A stretch of DNA of 64,000 nucleotides. It comes from Sulfurovum sp. (GTDB lineage Bacteria > Campylobacterota > Campylobacteria > Campylobacterales > Sulfurovaceae). The position numbers and the translations under genes are program-made. Each line of letters opens with the position of its first letter. Positions within the stretch are counted from its first letter, which is position 1. This document shows, in pieces, positions 33,147 to 41,251 of the stretch. The notes under the pieces are model-generated. The model was not told the DNA's origin. It did no database searches and saw nothing but the letters and a program-made list of their open reading frames with translations. The stretch is taken from positions 42,163 through 106,162 of the forward strand of contig NVUY01000005.1 of the NCBI GenBank assembly GCA_002733215.1, read 5' to 3'.

Positions 33147-34040
33147 TTATACTATCTTTAGCTTATAAATAGAGAGTATACTCTCTTTGGCATCTATCTC
33201 TTGTCGGACTATGTGTCTGATGGCAACAAAAAGTGGATACTTCTGCCACTCAAATCTATTAAACTTCTCCACCATAAAAAGGGTATGTACTCCCTCTCCT
33301 TTTAGATCAGAATAATCCCCACGAGCCATCTTTTTCCCCAGAGTGTGATGGTGCGAGTTCTCACTGCTTCCTGTTGTGATCAGATCGCCCAGTCCTGACA
33401 GACCATAGCTGCTTGCAGCATTTCCTCCAAAACTCTTTACAATGCCATCAAGCTCTTCCAGAGCCGTCACTGTCAAAAAACCTTGTACATTTTTGCCCAG
33501 ATCAAGTTCATCTATCATACCAAAGGCCAAGGCATAAACATTTTTAATGATCACTGACCAGCTGATGCCTCTGATGTCATTTGAACTTTTTAGATAGAGG
33601 CGGGTCTTTTTAAAAACCTCTTCTATGGTCTCATAGTGCTCTTTATGAGAACATCCAAACTGTGCAAACCCCATCTTCATGCTACATATCTCTTCTGCGA
33701 TCATAGGACCGTAGATAAGGGCGTAATTTTTTAGCTTCTTTTCAAATATCTCTGCAGCAGTTTGGGCTGATTCATTGAGACCCTTGGCAATGCTGATGCA
33801 GAGGGTGCTGCTCCTTATGATCGGGAGGAGAGTATTTAAAACGGGATCGTGGGCATTTACGGGGAGACAAAAAATGATGACCTCTGCTTTTTGGGCTGAT
33901 TGTTCCAAGGGAACGAAGGTTTTGCCTCTTATGTTGGAGCGGTTCCAGACAGTAACGTCATGGCAGGGTGTTAAAAGGCTTTGAAAAGCGTGCCCCATTT
34001 CACCATAGCCTAAAATAAGTACTTCTTTTTTTCCAGACAT
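33147..34040 (-). CDS. Glycerol-3-phosphate dehydrogenase-like protein (GpsA family)
   Basis: A 297-residue NAD(P)-dependent dehydrogenase. The Rossmann start LILGYGEMGHAF, the GPMIAEEI segment (compare GPSFAxE), VIIKNVYALAFGM with the catalytic lysine and GLSGLGDLITTGSS near the substrate site mark GpsA, which makes sn-glycerol-3-phosphate for phospholipids. It is shorter than standard GpsA and diverged (GYGEMG rather than GxGxWG), so a different substrate is possible. GGGAG five bases upstream supports the ATG at 34040; an upstream TTG is in frame. Confidence 0.75.
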   Translation of the reverse strand: MSGKKEVLILGYGEMGHAFQSLLTPCHDVTVWNRSNIRGKTFVPLEQSAQKAEVIIFCLPVNAHDPVLNTLLPIIRSSTLCISIAKGLNESAQTAAEIFEKKLKNYALIYGPMIAEEICSMKMGFAQFGCSHKEHYETIEEVFKKTRLYLKSSNDIRGISWSVIIKNVYALAFGMIDELDLGKNVQGFLTVTALEELDGIVKSFGGNAASSYGLSGLGDLITTGSSENSHHHTLGKKMARGDYSDLKGEGVHTLFMVEKFNRFEWQKYPLFVAIRHIVRQEIDAKESILSIYKLKIV

Positions 34041-34367
34041 GCTAACTCCCAATATATGAAAAAGCAGAGCTTTTCCCTCGTTATTTTACTTATCATCATA
34101 GCATCTGTTTGCATAAGGGAACCTCCCCATGCCATTAAGTTAAGCACTTTTGGAGCAGCGACTTCAGTCGCTGACATGCGACTGAAGTCGCATCCCCTTA
34201 CTACATTAAGCTAATAAATTATCCTGCTTGGTCGATAAATCGACCCTACGTGACATATGTTTGTTATATCCGCGTAGGGTCGGTTCACCGAGCAACTTCA
34301 GAATGACAAAGTAGAAACCGCTTAACTTAATGGCATTGATGGTCACCTCTAAAAACGAGAGAGGTAT
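34041..34367. other. Intergenic region occupied by a palindromic element
   Basis: This 327-bp gap between two reverse-strand genes is largely filled by the 208-bp MITE-like element at 34129-34336, described separately. The remaining sequence shows no gene. Confidence 0.6.
34129..34336. mobile_element. MITE-like element with 17-bp perfect terminal inverted repeats
   Basis: ATGCCATTAAGTTAAGC (34129-34145) and its exact reverse complement (34320-34336) bound 208 bp. Inside are a 14-bp perfect hairpin (34158-34171 with 34178-34191, GCGACTTCAGTCGC) and a second stem CGACCCTACG/CGTAGGGTCG (34241-34250, 34273-34282). No ORF. The structure suggests a non-autonomous palindromic element; no target-site duplication is obvious. 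Confidence 0.65.
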
Positions 34368-35615
34368 TTAACCTAACTTGCCAGCCAAATACCCAGAGGC
34401 AAAAGACCACTGCAAATTATAGCCGCCACAAGGACCATCTAAGTTCATCACTTCCCCACAAAAGTAGAGTCCGTTTATCTTCTTACTTTGCATAGTGTAA
34501 GGGTCTATCTCTTTGAGATGTATGCCTCCACGGGTGATCATCGCCATTTTGAAGCCGTCATGTCCGTTGATGGTAAGCGGTGTCCATGCGAGGAGTTTGA
34601 TGAGTTTGTCTCTGGCAACACCTGTTTGTTGACCTAGAGCCAGGGCAGGGTCAACTTCTGCGAGCTTGCAGAGTTCACTACTTACAGACTCAGGAAGTAA
34701 GCTTTGGATTAGTTGCAGTGTATTACAGTGGGGGTCTTTGAGCAGTTCTTTTTTAAAGTGTTCACGTATCTGCTCTTCATTCATCCCCTTGGTAAGGTTT
34801 GCTAAAATAGGCACTTCCTCAAACTTAGATAAAAGTGGTGTGATCTCTCTTGAAAAATCCAAGACCACAGGACCGCGTATACCACCTTTTGTAAAGATGA
34901 GATCTCCGATGGCAGAGAGTTTTTTATATTTTTTCATATCAACGTGCATGGCGACCTTTGCAATGGTATCTGCTCTACAATTTCCCACCCAGGTCTCTTT
35001 CACTTTCAGAGGCATCATGGCAGGGTAAAGGTCAGTCACTTTGTGTCCCACAGACTCTGCCATAGGGTAACCGTCTCCTTCCGCTCCAAGTACCGGGTAC
35101 CCCATACCTCCAGAGGCTATGACAACGGCAGATCCATAAAAAGTATCGCTCTGCGTATGTACACCGGTCACTTTAACGCCATCATGTTCTAACGTTTCTA
35201 CTTTTTGAGAACAGAGTACCTTGATGCCTAAGTGTTGCATTTCCTGTTCCATGGCATTAATGATAGTAGAGGAGCTGTGTGTCACAGGAAAAACACGGTA
35301 GCCGTCAGGTGCATGACTCTCCACACCGATCTCTTTAAAAAATGCCATGAGTGCCTTATGGTCCAAGGCTTCAAGAGCAGGGGTCATAAAACGTCCGTCA
35401 CGTCCAAAACGTGCCATAAAATCTTCATTTGAAAGGGTATTTGTCAAATTACAGCGTCCACCACCCGTAGCCTTAAGCTTTGCGCCTATCTTTGAAAGTT
35501 TTTCCAAAAGAAGTACAGACTTACTAGTATTAGTATTTGCACGTGCCGCAGTAATGGCAGCCATCATCCCCGCTGCTCCTGAACCTATAACGATAAGATC
35601 ATACTTTTCAAGCAT
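34368..35615 (-). CDS. HI0933/YhiN-family flavoprotein
   Basis: A 415-residue FAD-dependent oxidoreductase of the HI0933 family (also called NAD(P)/FAD-dependent oxidoreductase, BaiN-like). FAD binding is seen as DLIVIGSGAAGMMAAI at the start, GGGRCNLTN, VVIASGGMGYPVLG and the C-terminal GLYFCGEVMNLDGPCGGYNLQWSF. Its reaction is not settled. AAGGAA five bases before the ATG at 35615 supports this start; an upstream in-frame extension of 19 codons exists. Confidence 0.82.
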   Translation of the reverse strand: MLEKYDLIVIGSGAAGMMAAITAARANTNTSKSVLLLEKLSKIGAKLKATGGGRCNLTNTLSNEDFMARFGRDGRFMTPALEALDHKALMAFFKEIGVESHAPDGYRVFPVTHSSSTIINAMEQEMQHLGIKVLCSQKVETLEHDGVKVTGVHTQSDTFYGSAVVIASGGMGYPVLGAEGDGYPMAESVGHKVTDLYPAMMPLKVKETWVGNCRADTIAKVAMHVDMKKYKKLSAIGDLIFTKGGIRGPVVLDFSREITPLLSKFEEVPILANLTKGMNEEQIREHFKKELLKDPHCNTLQLIQSLLPESVSSELCKLAEVDPALALGQQTGVARDKLIKLLAWTPLTINGHDGFKMAMITRGGIHLKEIDPYTMQSKKINGLYFCGEVMNLDGPCGGYNLQWSFASGYLAGKLG

Positions 35616-35756
35616 AGCTTTCCTTTGCGTAATGATAGCAAAAAGTAGGGGAATATTGTACCACAAGGACATTTCCTCCCGTTAGTCAGGTCATATATTT
35701 TAGAAATAGTCAGACACTTTTGTTATACTACTAATATGAAAAATAAAGTAATAGTT

Positions 35757-35814
35757 GGACAAAGTGTTCCCTTAATAAATAGTTGCACGCAACCGCAAAG
35801 CGGATGCGTGCAAC
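35757..35814. repeat. 40-bp repeat copy plus adjoining hairpin
   Basis: 35757-35796 matches the reverse complement of 28053-28092 at 39 of 40 positions. Overlapping it, GTTGCACGCA...TGCGTGCAAC with inner CCGC-AAA-GCGG (35782-35814) forms a strong stem of 14 pairs with one A-A mismatch. It immediately precedes the first attC-like site. Confidence 0.7.
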
Positions 35815-35898
35815 GGGCGTGCTGATCACTGAACGTGACCAACCAATGCGAAACTAAAGTTTCTCATCGGCTGTCGCTTACCCACGTCCCCGTTATCA
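35808..35898 (+). repeat. attC-like recombination site 1
   Basis: An imperfect inverted repeat with attC layout. Outer arms GCAACGGG-CGTG (from 35810) and CACGTCCCCGTTAT (35883-35896) pair as R and L boxes with a one-base bulge, consistent with YAAC...GTTR core sites. The centre pairs CCAATGCGAAACT with AGTTTCTCATCGG around GAAACT-AA-AGTTTC (35850-35863). About 91 bp long. Confidence 0.55.
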
Positions 35899-35922
35899 TA
35901 CAAATGAATATATTGGAAATGA

Positions 35923-36051
35923 ATGGCATCTGCTCAATCTTATGAAATTACTTTAAAAAACAATACGACAGAAAAAGAAGCTATTCTATTTTTATTAGAA
36001 AACGATCCATCTTTTATTGAGCCAGATAAAGAAAGTAGAAAAGTGGGATAG
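35923..36051 (+). CDS. 42-residue ORF in a putative integron cassette
   Basis: MASAQSYEITLKN...ESRKVG, 42 residues, fills much of the interval between attC-like sites 1 and 2. TGGAA lies six bases before the ATG. It has a helical, acidic middle (EKEAILFLLENDPSF) and no recognised family. Its size and position fit a small gene cassette; it could also be the remnant of a longer gene. Confidence 0.4.
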   Translation: MASAQSYEITLKNNTTEKEAILFLLENDPSFIEPDKESRKVG

Positions 36052-36109
36052 AAGACATTACAAAGAATAAACGCATTCAATATCAAATTAACTTACAAAC
36101 TAAACCAAC

Positions 36110-36182
36110 ATGATAACAAGTACGTGGAACGCGATATTTTACCCAAGGGCGGGTAAAATATCGCTCACGACGAACGTTATAC
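36110..36182 (+). repeat. attC-like recombination site 2
   Basis: Core arms ATGATAAC (36110-36117) and GTTATAC (36176-36182) are complementary over ATAAC/GTTAT. CGTG and its partner CACG form inner boxes with unpaired bases (GGAAC side), and a perfect 14-bp stem GCGATATTTTACCC/GGGTAAAATATCGC closes on a 6-nt loop (36131-36164). This reproduces the attC plan of core sites, extra-helical bases and variable stem. The VOC gene begins 18 bp after the core. Confidence 0.6.
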
Positions 36183-36199
36183 ACAAAAAAGGAGTTATA

Positions 36200-36616
36200 T
36201 TGAATCCAAGAATTAGCATGATTACTCTGGGAGTAAAAGATATAGTTCAGTCAGTAAGATTTTATAGAGATGGTTTGGGTTTTCCTCAGAGGGATTCACC
36301 ACCTGAGGTTGCATTTTTTACGCTCAATGGTTCTTGGCTTGGACTCTATAACAAAGATGATTTAGCTAAAGATGCGTCTGTTTCACCTAAAGGTGAAGGT
36401 TTTAATAACTTTACACTTTCCCATAATGTCGAATCAGAAAAAGAAGTTGAAAAGGTTTATGCACAAGCACTAGATGCTGGTGCAACTTCTGTAAAATCTC
36501 CACAAAAAACTTCATGGGGTGGTTTTCATGGATATTTTAAAGACTTAGATGGACATCTTTGGGAAGTAGCATACAATCCATTCTTTTGGGTAGGACCTGA
36601 AACCAAAGATGTATAA
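36200..36616 (+). CDS. VOC (glyoxalase/bleomycin resistance) superfamily protein
   Basis: A 138-residue metalloenzyme-like protein starting at TTG, five bases after AAGGAG; an ATG six codons in is a fallback. Two beta-alpha-beta-beta-beta modules: MITLGVKDIVQSVRFYRDGLGF at the front and WGGFHGYFKDLDGHLWEVAYNP at the end, the latter with the usual D-x-D-G-x-x-W-E signature. VOC proteins may be lyases, dioxygenases or drug-binding proteins; this type is common in integron cassettes. It is bounded by attC-like site 2 upstream and a related half-site starting at its stop codon. Confidence 0.78.
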   Translation: MNPRISMITLGVKDIVQSVRFYRDGLGFPQRDSPPEVAFFTLNGSWLGLYNKDDLAKDASVSPKGEGFNNFTLSHNVESEKEVEKVYAQALDAGATSVKSPQKTSWGGFHGYFKDLDGHLWEVAYNPFFWVGPETKDV

Positions 36617-36644
36617 CAAAAACGAGAAACGCACTAATTTACCC
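36613..36644 (+). repeat. Half attC-like site after the VOC gene
   Basis: ATAAC...TTTACCC; 25 of 32 bases equal the left arm of attC-like site 2 (36113-36144). It starts in the VOC stop codon, as attC sites do in cassettes, but the right arm is missing, so the site is truncated before the LRR gene. Confidence 0.5.
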
Positions 36645-36662
36645 TGCGGGGAAAGGAACTAA

Positions 36663-37139
36663 ATGCTAGAAGAAGCCTTATACCGTATAGAAGTAACTAA
36701 AAAAGAGAAACTCGGTTATCTTGACTTAAGAGGTCTAGAGCTCTTAAGCATTCCACAAGAGATACTGGAAGTGCCTTGGATTGGAGCACTTTCCTTGTCA
36801 AATAATAAAATATCGGATCTTAATATTCTTTCTCAAATGAGACAGCTCCACAAGTTGGCACTGACGAATAATTGTATAGAAGATATTTCTGTTTTAAAAT
36901 TGATGCCAAAATTACGATTTATTTTTTTAGGCAATAACCTCATTAAAGATATTAGTAAGATCAGTACCCAGGAAAGACTAAAAAAGCTGGTTTTAAATAG
37001 CAATAAAATCGCATTTCTTCCTGATTTAAGCCATCTCAGCCTTTTAGCATATTTAGACATTGATGACAACCCATTAACCCCGCCTAGCGTGGAAGAAATA
37101 AAAAGTATGTTGCCTTCTATCAAGATTTATAAATATTAA
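36663..37139 (+). CDS. Leucine-rich-repeat protein (SDS22/internalin-like)
   Basis: A 158-residue cytoplasmic protein made almost wholly of leucine-rich repeats of about 22 residues (LSLSNNKISDLNILSQM; LALTNNCIEDISVLKLM; and two or three more), forming a short solenoid for protein binding. The first 30 residues are a helical cap. GAAAGGA precedes the ATG. It directly follows the truncated attC-like half-site, so it may be chromosomal sequence at the edge of the cassette cluster. Confidence 0.75.
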   Translation: MLEEALYRIEVTKKEKLGYLDLRGLELLSIPQEILEVPWIGALSLSNNKISDLNILSQMRQLHKLALTNNCIEDISVLKLMPKLRFIFLGNNLIKDISKISTQERLKKLVLNSNKIAFLPDLSHLSLLAYLDIDDNPLTPPSVEEIKSMLPSIKIYKY

Positions 37140-37362
37140 TTAGCATTCCCAGTAAATAATACAGGTAGAAATACCCAGTTTACATTGAGTTCACATTGGG
37201 TCAATATAATACTCACAATCCTTCCTAATAAGAACTTGTTGTCTCCCAAAGTTATAAACATTTTTCTTTCCCTTTTAACACCTAGGAAGGACTATCTTTC
37301 TGTAAATCTATCACTTCATACAAATGTGTTAAAATAATGCCATTATACAGTTAAGGTTCTCG
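37140..37362. other. Intergenic region
   Basis: 223 bp with imperfect direct repeats around 37175-37205 (AGTTTACATTGAGTTCACATTGGGT) and complementary CCTTCCTA/TAGGAAGG about 60 bp apart. No gene seen; probably the promoter of the methyltransferase gene. Confidence 0.4.
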
Positions 37363-38289
37363 ATGACATTCATGCAGCACAGTATGCAAGATATACTTTC
37401 ATTATTGCAAAATACACTTCAAACAGACAATACTGTTATTTTTAATGTACTCAACCCAGATCTAGGTGAGGGCTATGCAGGTAATCAGATAATCATAGAT
37501 AAGCTTACATATATATACAGAGGCTATAAGACATGGACAGACCTTGCAGAACTTCTAATGTGTAGGATGCATACGCCCAAAGAAGCAGAGCACCCCTTAG
37601 TCACACTCAGGTTTGAAAAGTTGGACACCCAAAGTTCTTTTCATCATGAGACAGAAGATCCCAGAGAAGAGAAGTATGGTGTAAACTCTCACTTTTCACA
37701 GATCAACAAAATGGAAGAACCCGCTTTTCTCTACTACTATCAACAGGCACTGCACAATGCCAAGTTAAATGAAAAATCAAGAGTCTTAAATCTTGGTATC
37801 AATACCGGTGATGAGTTTTCAGTCATAAAAAACAGCTTAGATACTCAAAAATATGAAAATATGGAACTTATAGGCATAGACCATTCAAAAACAGCTATAA
37901 CACAGGCAAAGGCGTGCTTTAAAGAAGAAAATGTAAAACTCTACTGCCATGACATCAACAAATTGGATACTCTTGATCTGGGAAAGTTTGATTTGCTCAT
38001 CAGTATAGGGACACTGCAGAGTCCAAGTATCAACTTTAAACCTTTTTTTATGTCTTTAGTACAAAACTATTTAGAAAAAGATGCTGCCATCATTTTGGGC
38101 TTTCCAAACTCCAGATGGGTAGGGGGAGAGATGATCTATGGTGCCAAAGCGCCAAATTATGCCATGAGTGAAATGTCACTACTCTTTAACGATGTCATCT
38201 TTTGTAAAAAATATCTGCAACAACATAAGTACAGGGTAACACTTACCGGGAAACAGTACATATTTCTCACTGCAACAAAAATAGTTTAA
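37363..38289 (+). CDS. Class I SAM-dependent methyltransferase-like protein
   Basis: A 308-residue protein. The N-terminal 120 residues are unassigned. The SAM-binding Rossmann core follows: SRVLNLGINTGD (motif I), MELIGIDHS (acidic end of strand 2) and FDLLISIGTLQ (motif IV). AAGG stands six bases upstream of the ATG. Substrate unknown; the SAM motif is loose (GINTG rather than GxGxG), so catalysis is likely but not sure. Confidence 0.68.
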   Translation: MTFMQHSMQDILSLLQNTLQTDNTVIFNVLNPDLGEGYAGNQIIIDKLTYIYRGYKTWTDLAELLMCRMHTPKEAEHPLVTLRFEKLDTQSSFHHETEDPREEKYGVNSHFSQINKMEEPAFLYYYQQALHNAKLNEKSRVLNLGINTGDEFSVIKNSLDTQKYENMELIGIDHSKTAITQAKACFKEENVKLYCHDINKLDTLDLGKFDLLISIGTLQSPSINFKPFFMSLVQNYLEKDAAIILGFPNSRWVGGEMIYGAKAPNYAMSEMSLLFNDVIFCKKYLQQHKYRVTLTGKQYIFLTATKIV

Positions 38290-38349
38290 GCTCTTTAAAT
38301 CATAACCTGAACAAATTATAATTTAGGATAATCATGAAAATAAACACAC

Positions 38350-38958
38350 TTACTTCAATCCTGTCATTAAAAAGACGGTGAATTCACGGTGAGGTTTGTT
38401 GATCGTGCTGGCAAGTTCAAATCCGATCTCTCTAAATCCAACTTCTCTTGCCTGTTTTTCCAATATTTCTCTCTCAAAACCATGATGAAATACACCGGTA
38501 TTGTCACTATGGAAGCTTCCATCCTCAGAGTCCAGATCTGCTATGGCTATAAATCCGCCTTCATTTAGCATGTCATAGAGTTTTGAGAAGAGGGCTTTTG
38601 TATCTTCTAAATGATGAATGGTCATGGACGAGATAATGCCGTCAAATCTTCTCTCTAAGAAATCATTACTCAGATCTTTTTCTATTACTTCTGTTTCACA
38701 AGAGAACTCATCACATTTATTTTTAAACTCCAAAAGCATAGAAGGGGAGTTGTCTACGGCTGATATTTTAGAGACATATGGTGCAATAAAATAACTCAAA
38801 AGCCCTGTACCTGCACCAAAATCCATAAGTTCCATAGACTTGTCTATCTTTATATTTTTTACTATTAACTCAGCTATACTTTTTGCATTTCCTACTCTTT
38901 TGGAGTTCATATCCCATGATTTTGACTTATGGGCAAAGTGATCAGTATTGCTTTTCAT
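38350..38958 (-). CDS. Class I SAM-dependent methyltransferase
   Basis: A 202-residue methyltransferase of the UbiE/SAM type. Motif I is MDFGAGTGLLSYF, followed by ISAVDNSPSML and the FDGIISSMTIHHLED motif common in small-molecule methyltransferases. It lies 83 bp downstream of the TetR regulator in the same direction and is the most likely target of that regulator. Substrate unknown. Confidence 0.8.
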   Translation of the reverse strand: MKSNTDHFAHKSKSWDMNSKRVGNAKSIAELIVKNIKIDKSMELMDFGAGTGLLSYFIAPYVSKISAVDNSPSMLLEFKNKCDEFSCETEVIEKDLSNDFLERRFDGIISSMTIHHLEDTKALFSKLYDMLNEGGFIAIADLDSEDGSFHSDNTGVFHHGFEREILEKQAREVGFREIGFELASTINKPHREFTVFLMTGLK

Positions 38959-39041
38959 TATATTCCTTTATTATTTAATACTATTTAATATCTCATGCTA
39001 AGTATATAGTTATTAATATTTTAATATTATTTAGTATATAC

Positions 39042-39695
39042 CTAAAACAAGCTCTCTCGCTTAACTATTCTAATGTTGTCCCAAAAATGATCTACATGTT
39101 TTTCGAACATTGAAACTAGCGAAGAGGTCGACTTTTTATCTAATTTTAGCAAAGAAACCTGCATCTGATAGAAAAAGAGGGGTGAGAAGAATTCATTTGC
39201 AAGGAAAAGGGGATCTGAAGACTTGATCATATCTTCCTGCATCATTGCAAAGAAGAGACCGGAGAGCTTTTTAACGTTCGCCTGGTAAAAATGCTCGTTA
39301 TAGATCTCTCTGATACGTTCATTTTTGTATATCTCCTGCATAAGCATCTTCAAAAGCGCCTCATTTTGGACGTCAAAGCCTATAAGCTTGAAAGTAGTGG
39401 CAATGGACATCAACAAAGACTTTCCTTGTTTATGAAGCTCCTTAGCCTCTTTATCGTCAAATAAAGTCACTATGGCTGAAGAGGTCAGGTTACCTATAAG
39501 TGTTTCGAGTATCTCATCTTTGTTCTTGAAGTGGTTATAGAGGGCACTTTGCTTGATACCTATAGCTCCTGCTATATCTCTTACCGTGGTCGCCTTATAT
39601 CCTTTACTTGAAAAGAGTTTGAGTGAAGTTTTAAGTATTTTGTCTTTTGTTTTACTTCCTTTTGATGGGGGAGAAGTAACGCTCTGCTCGGTCAT
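39042..39695 (-). CDS. TetR/AcrR-family transcriptional regulator
   Basis: A 217-residue regulator. The N-terminal helix-turn-helix TKDKILKTSLKLFSSKGYKATTVRDIAGAIGIKQSALYNHFKNKDEIL is clear in pieces such as GYKATTVRDIA and SALYNHFKNK. The ligand domain is helical. Four palindromes upstream (39721-39860) look like its operators, so it probably represses itself and the methyltransferase gene downstream. Confidence 0.88.
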   Translation of the reverse strand: MTEQSVTSPPSKGSKTKDKILKTSLKLFSSKGYKATTVRDIAGAIGIKQSALYNHFKNKDEILETLIGNLTSSAIVTLFDDKEAKELHKQGKSLLMSIATTFKLIGFDVQNEALLKMLMQEIYKNERIREIYNEHFYQANVKKLSGLFFAMMQEDMIKSSDPLFLANEFFSPLFFYQMQVSLLKLDKKSTSSLVSMFEKHVDHFWDNIRIVKRESLF

Positions 39696-39720
39696 AGTGG
39701 CTCCTTTGATGACATTATAG

Positions 39721-39860
39721 TGAACAACTGTTCATTTGTCAAGTCACTTCTTCCCCAAAAGGTGAACATTTGTTCACTAAGTAAAATAAAGAGAAGAGCA
39801 CTAAAGAACAACTGTTCACTTATTTTAAATATATAAGGACAACAAAAGAACGTTTGTTCA
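39721..39860. promoter_or_regulatory. Four TetR-type operator palindromes
   Basis: TGAACAACTGTTCA (39721-39734), TGAACATTTGTTCA (39763-39776), AGAACAACTGTTCA (39805-39818) and AGAACGTTTGTTCA (39847-39860), each starting exactly 42 bp after the last, that is four helical turns apart. The consensus GAACA-N2-TGTTC is a plausible TetR-family site. Confidence 0.7.
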
Positions 39861-40284
39861 TACAACTACCCTCAAAGCCCCTCTTGTTGGGCTCTGCAAG
39901 ACATTGGATTATCTAAAGAAATACTCCAAAGATCTATGCAGAGAAATAGGGCGATATTAATACAGAAAATATTATATTTTACTTCTTTTGCTCTATATTC
40001 ACTATAGAGCAACTGAAAAAATAGATAAAACAATATAGAACTATTTTTCAAGACAACTATTATTGTCATACTTTTCATTTCCAGATCCATCTTTACGATA
40101 TTTATTTTTCTTACGCAAAACTCACAATAATAAATGTACAAACAAATATTTCACCAGTTATTTCAAAATTCATATTTCAAAAAAACATCAAAGTTAGATA
40201 CAAATACACACAAGAGGAGAGATCTACTTTTTTGATAGAATTTATATTATGTTAACCAAAATATATTATTACTACGGATATGGC
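39861..40284. other. Intergenic region without an identifiable gene
   Basis: 424 bp after the operators, where a divergent target gene of the TetR regulator would be expected. Only a weak reverse-strand open frame without ribosome-binding site is present. Possibly the remains of a deleted gene. Confidence 0.45.
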
Positions 40285-40866
40285 TTATTTTAGTGATTTA
40301 ACAAATATCTTCTCCATCAAATCTAAATTACCTCTTGCACCATAGATAGATGCTTTTAGCATTTCATCTGCACTTGTATCTCTAAAACTCAATTCATATC
40401 CTGCATCTTTAGCCATATACTCCATGAAGATTCTTTGCACGCGTCCATTGCCTTCTCGGAAAGGATGCATTATGTTAAGTCCATTCATAAATACAGCTGC
40501 ACTTTTAGCAAAACCTTCTTTATTTTGCCCCTTAAAGTAATTTTCATTTTTGAGTGCATCAAATAACTGTTTGGCAACTATAGGTAGTTTGTCATAACCT
40601 GTAAAAAATGTTGTGCCTTTTCCAAATTCGGCTGTAATATTGGCTTCATGACGATCTTTCCCTGCCCAGGTATAAATATCTGAAAACAAAAAGCAATGTA
40701 TGGCTTTAAGATGCACATAGTCTAACTGCCCTACTATGGGGTCATTTTGTAGTGCTATCATTTTAGCATTTGTGAGTGTTTTTTCTTTTTCGTAAAGTTG
40801 TGTAAGTGTTTTTGCTTCTAGTAAATTTGAGGCTAAGAGTTCTCTGTCAAAGTCTGTTTGAGACAT
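40285..40866 (-). CDS. Fic-family AMPylase-like protein
   Basis: A 193-residue Fic protein. The catalytic loop MHPFREGNGRVQRIF fits HxFx(D/E)GNGRxxR fully, so it should transfer AMP (or another nucleotide moiety) to a hydroxyl side chain of a target protein. GIDTYTWAGKDR-like segment DIYTWAGKDRHEANI precedes it. No inhibitory (S/T)xxxE(G/N) helix is visible inside, so inhibition might come from the small partner encoded 3 bp upstream. Such pairs act as toxin-antitoxin modules or housekeeping modifiers. Confidence 0.85.
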   Translation of the reverse strand: MSQTDFDRELLASNLLEAKTLTQLYEKEKTLTNAKMIALQNDPIVGQLDYVHLKAIHCFLFSDIYTWAGKDRHEANITAEFGKGTTFFTGYDKLPIVAKQLFDALKNENYFKGQNKEGFAKSAAVFMNGLNIMHPFREGNGRVQRIFMEYMAKDAGYELSFRDTSADEMLKASIYGARGNLDLMEKIFVKSLK

Positions 40867-40869
40867 AGG

Positions 40870-41115
40870 CTAAGAGGCTTTTGCTAATGCTACTATCTCG
40901 TCCATTGTTATTTCATTTCGCAGTTGTGCGATGCTTAAAAGTATATCTTTTTCATTAAGGTAAATGCTTTCTAATGCATGACTACACAAAGAGTTGAGTA
41001 TGGTTTCATACTCTTGTATACTAAGCTCTGACTTGTAATACTCAAGTATCTGTATAGCTTCAGTCTTACTATGGGTATCTGGGTAGTCATTTTTTACTAA
41101 ATGCAAATAGCTCAT
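40870..41115 (-). CDS. Small protein upstream of Fic, possible antitoxin
   Basis: An 81-residue, mostly helical protein (ILEYYKSELSIQEYETILNSL) whose stop lies 3 bp before the fic start. The end ITMDEIVALAKAS resembles short helical antitoxins of Fic systems, but I do not find the canonical inhibitory motif. GGAG seven bases before the ATG at 41115 favours this start over one two codons upstream. Role inferred from position. Confidence 0.6.
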   Translation of the reverse strand: MSYLHLVKNDYPDTHSKTEAIQILEYYKSELSIQEYETILNSLCSHALESIYLNEKDILLSIAQLRNEITMDEIVALAKAS

Positions 41116-41251
41116 ACACATACTCCTTTGTAATTTTATATACCATTATAACATACTTTTTGCTACACTGCTCTACCCCCTTAGAAATAGTGGATATTAA
41201 ACTAACCTGTCCCCATTAATTCCATTGGTTTATATGTATAAGTAGAAAAAG

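Larger units (their letters stand above)
35616..35922. other. Intergenic region with 40-bp repeat and attC-like site
   Basis: 307 bp holding the inverted partner of the 28053 repeat (35757-35796), the hairpin at 35782-35814 and the attC-like site at 35808-35898. No gene is seen before the 42-codon ORF at 35923. Confidence 0.6.

Noticed and set aside
37140..37362. A further attC site after the LRR gene
   Set aside because: GTTATAA occurs, but no complementary AAC core or stem with L boxes could be found.
39872..40141. Reverse-strand open frame of 89 codons in the gap beyond the TetR operators
   Set aside because: No ribosome-binding site, odd Ile/Cys/Leu-rich composition and no domain; more likely chance in AT-rich DNA.
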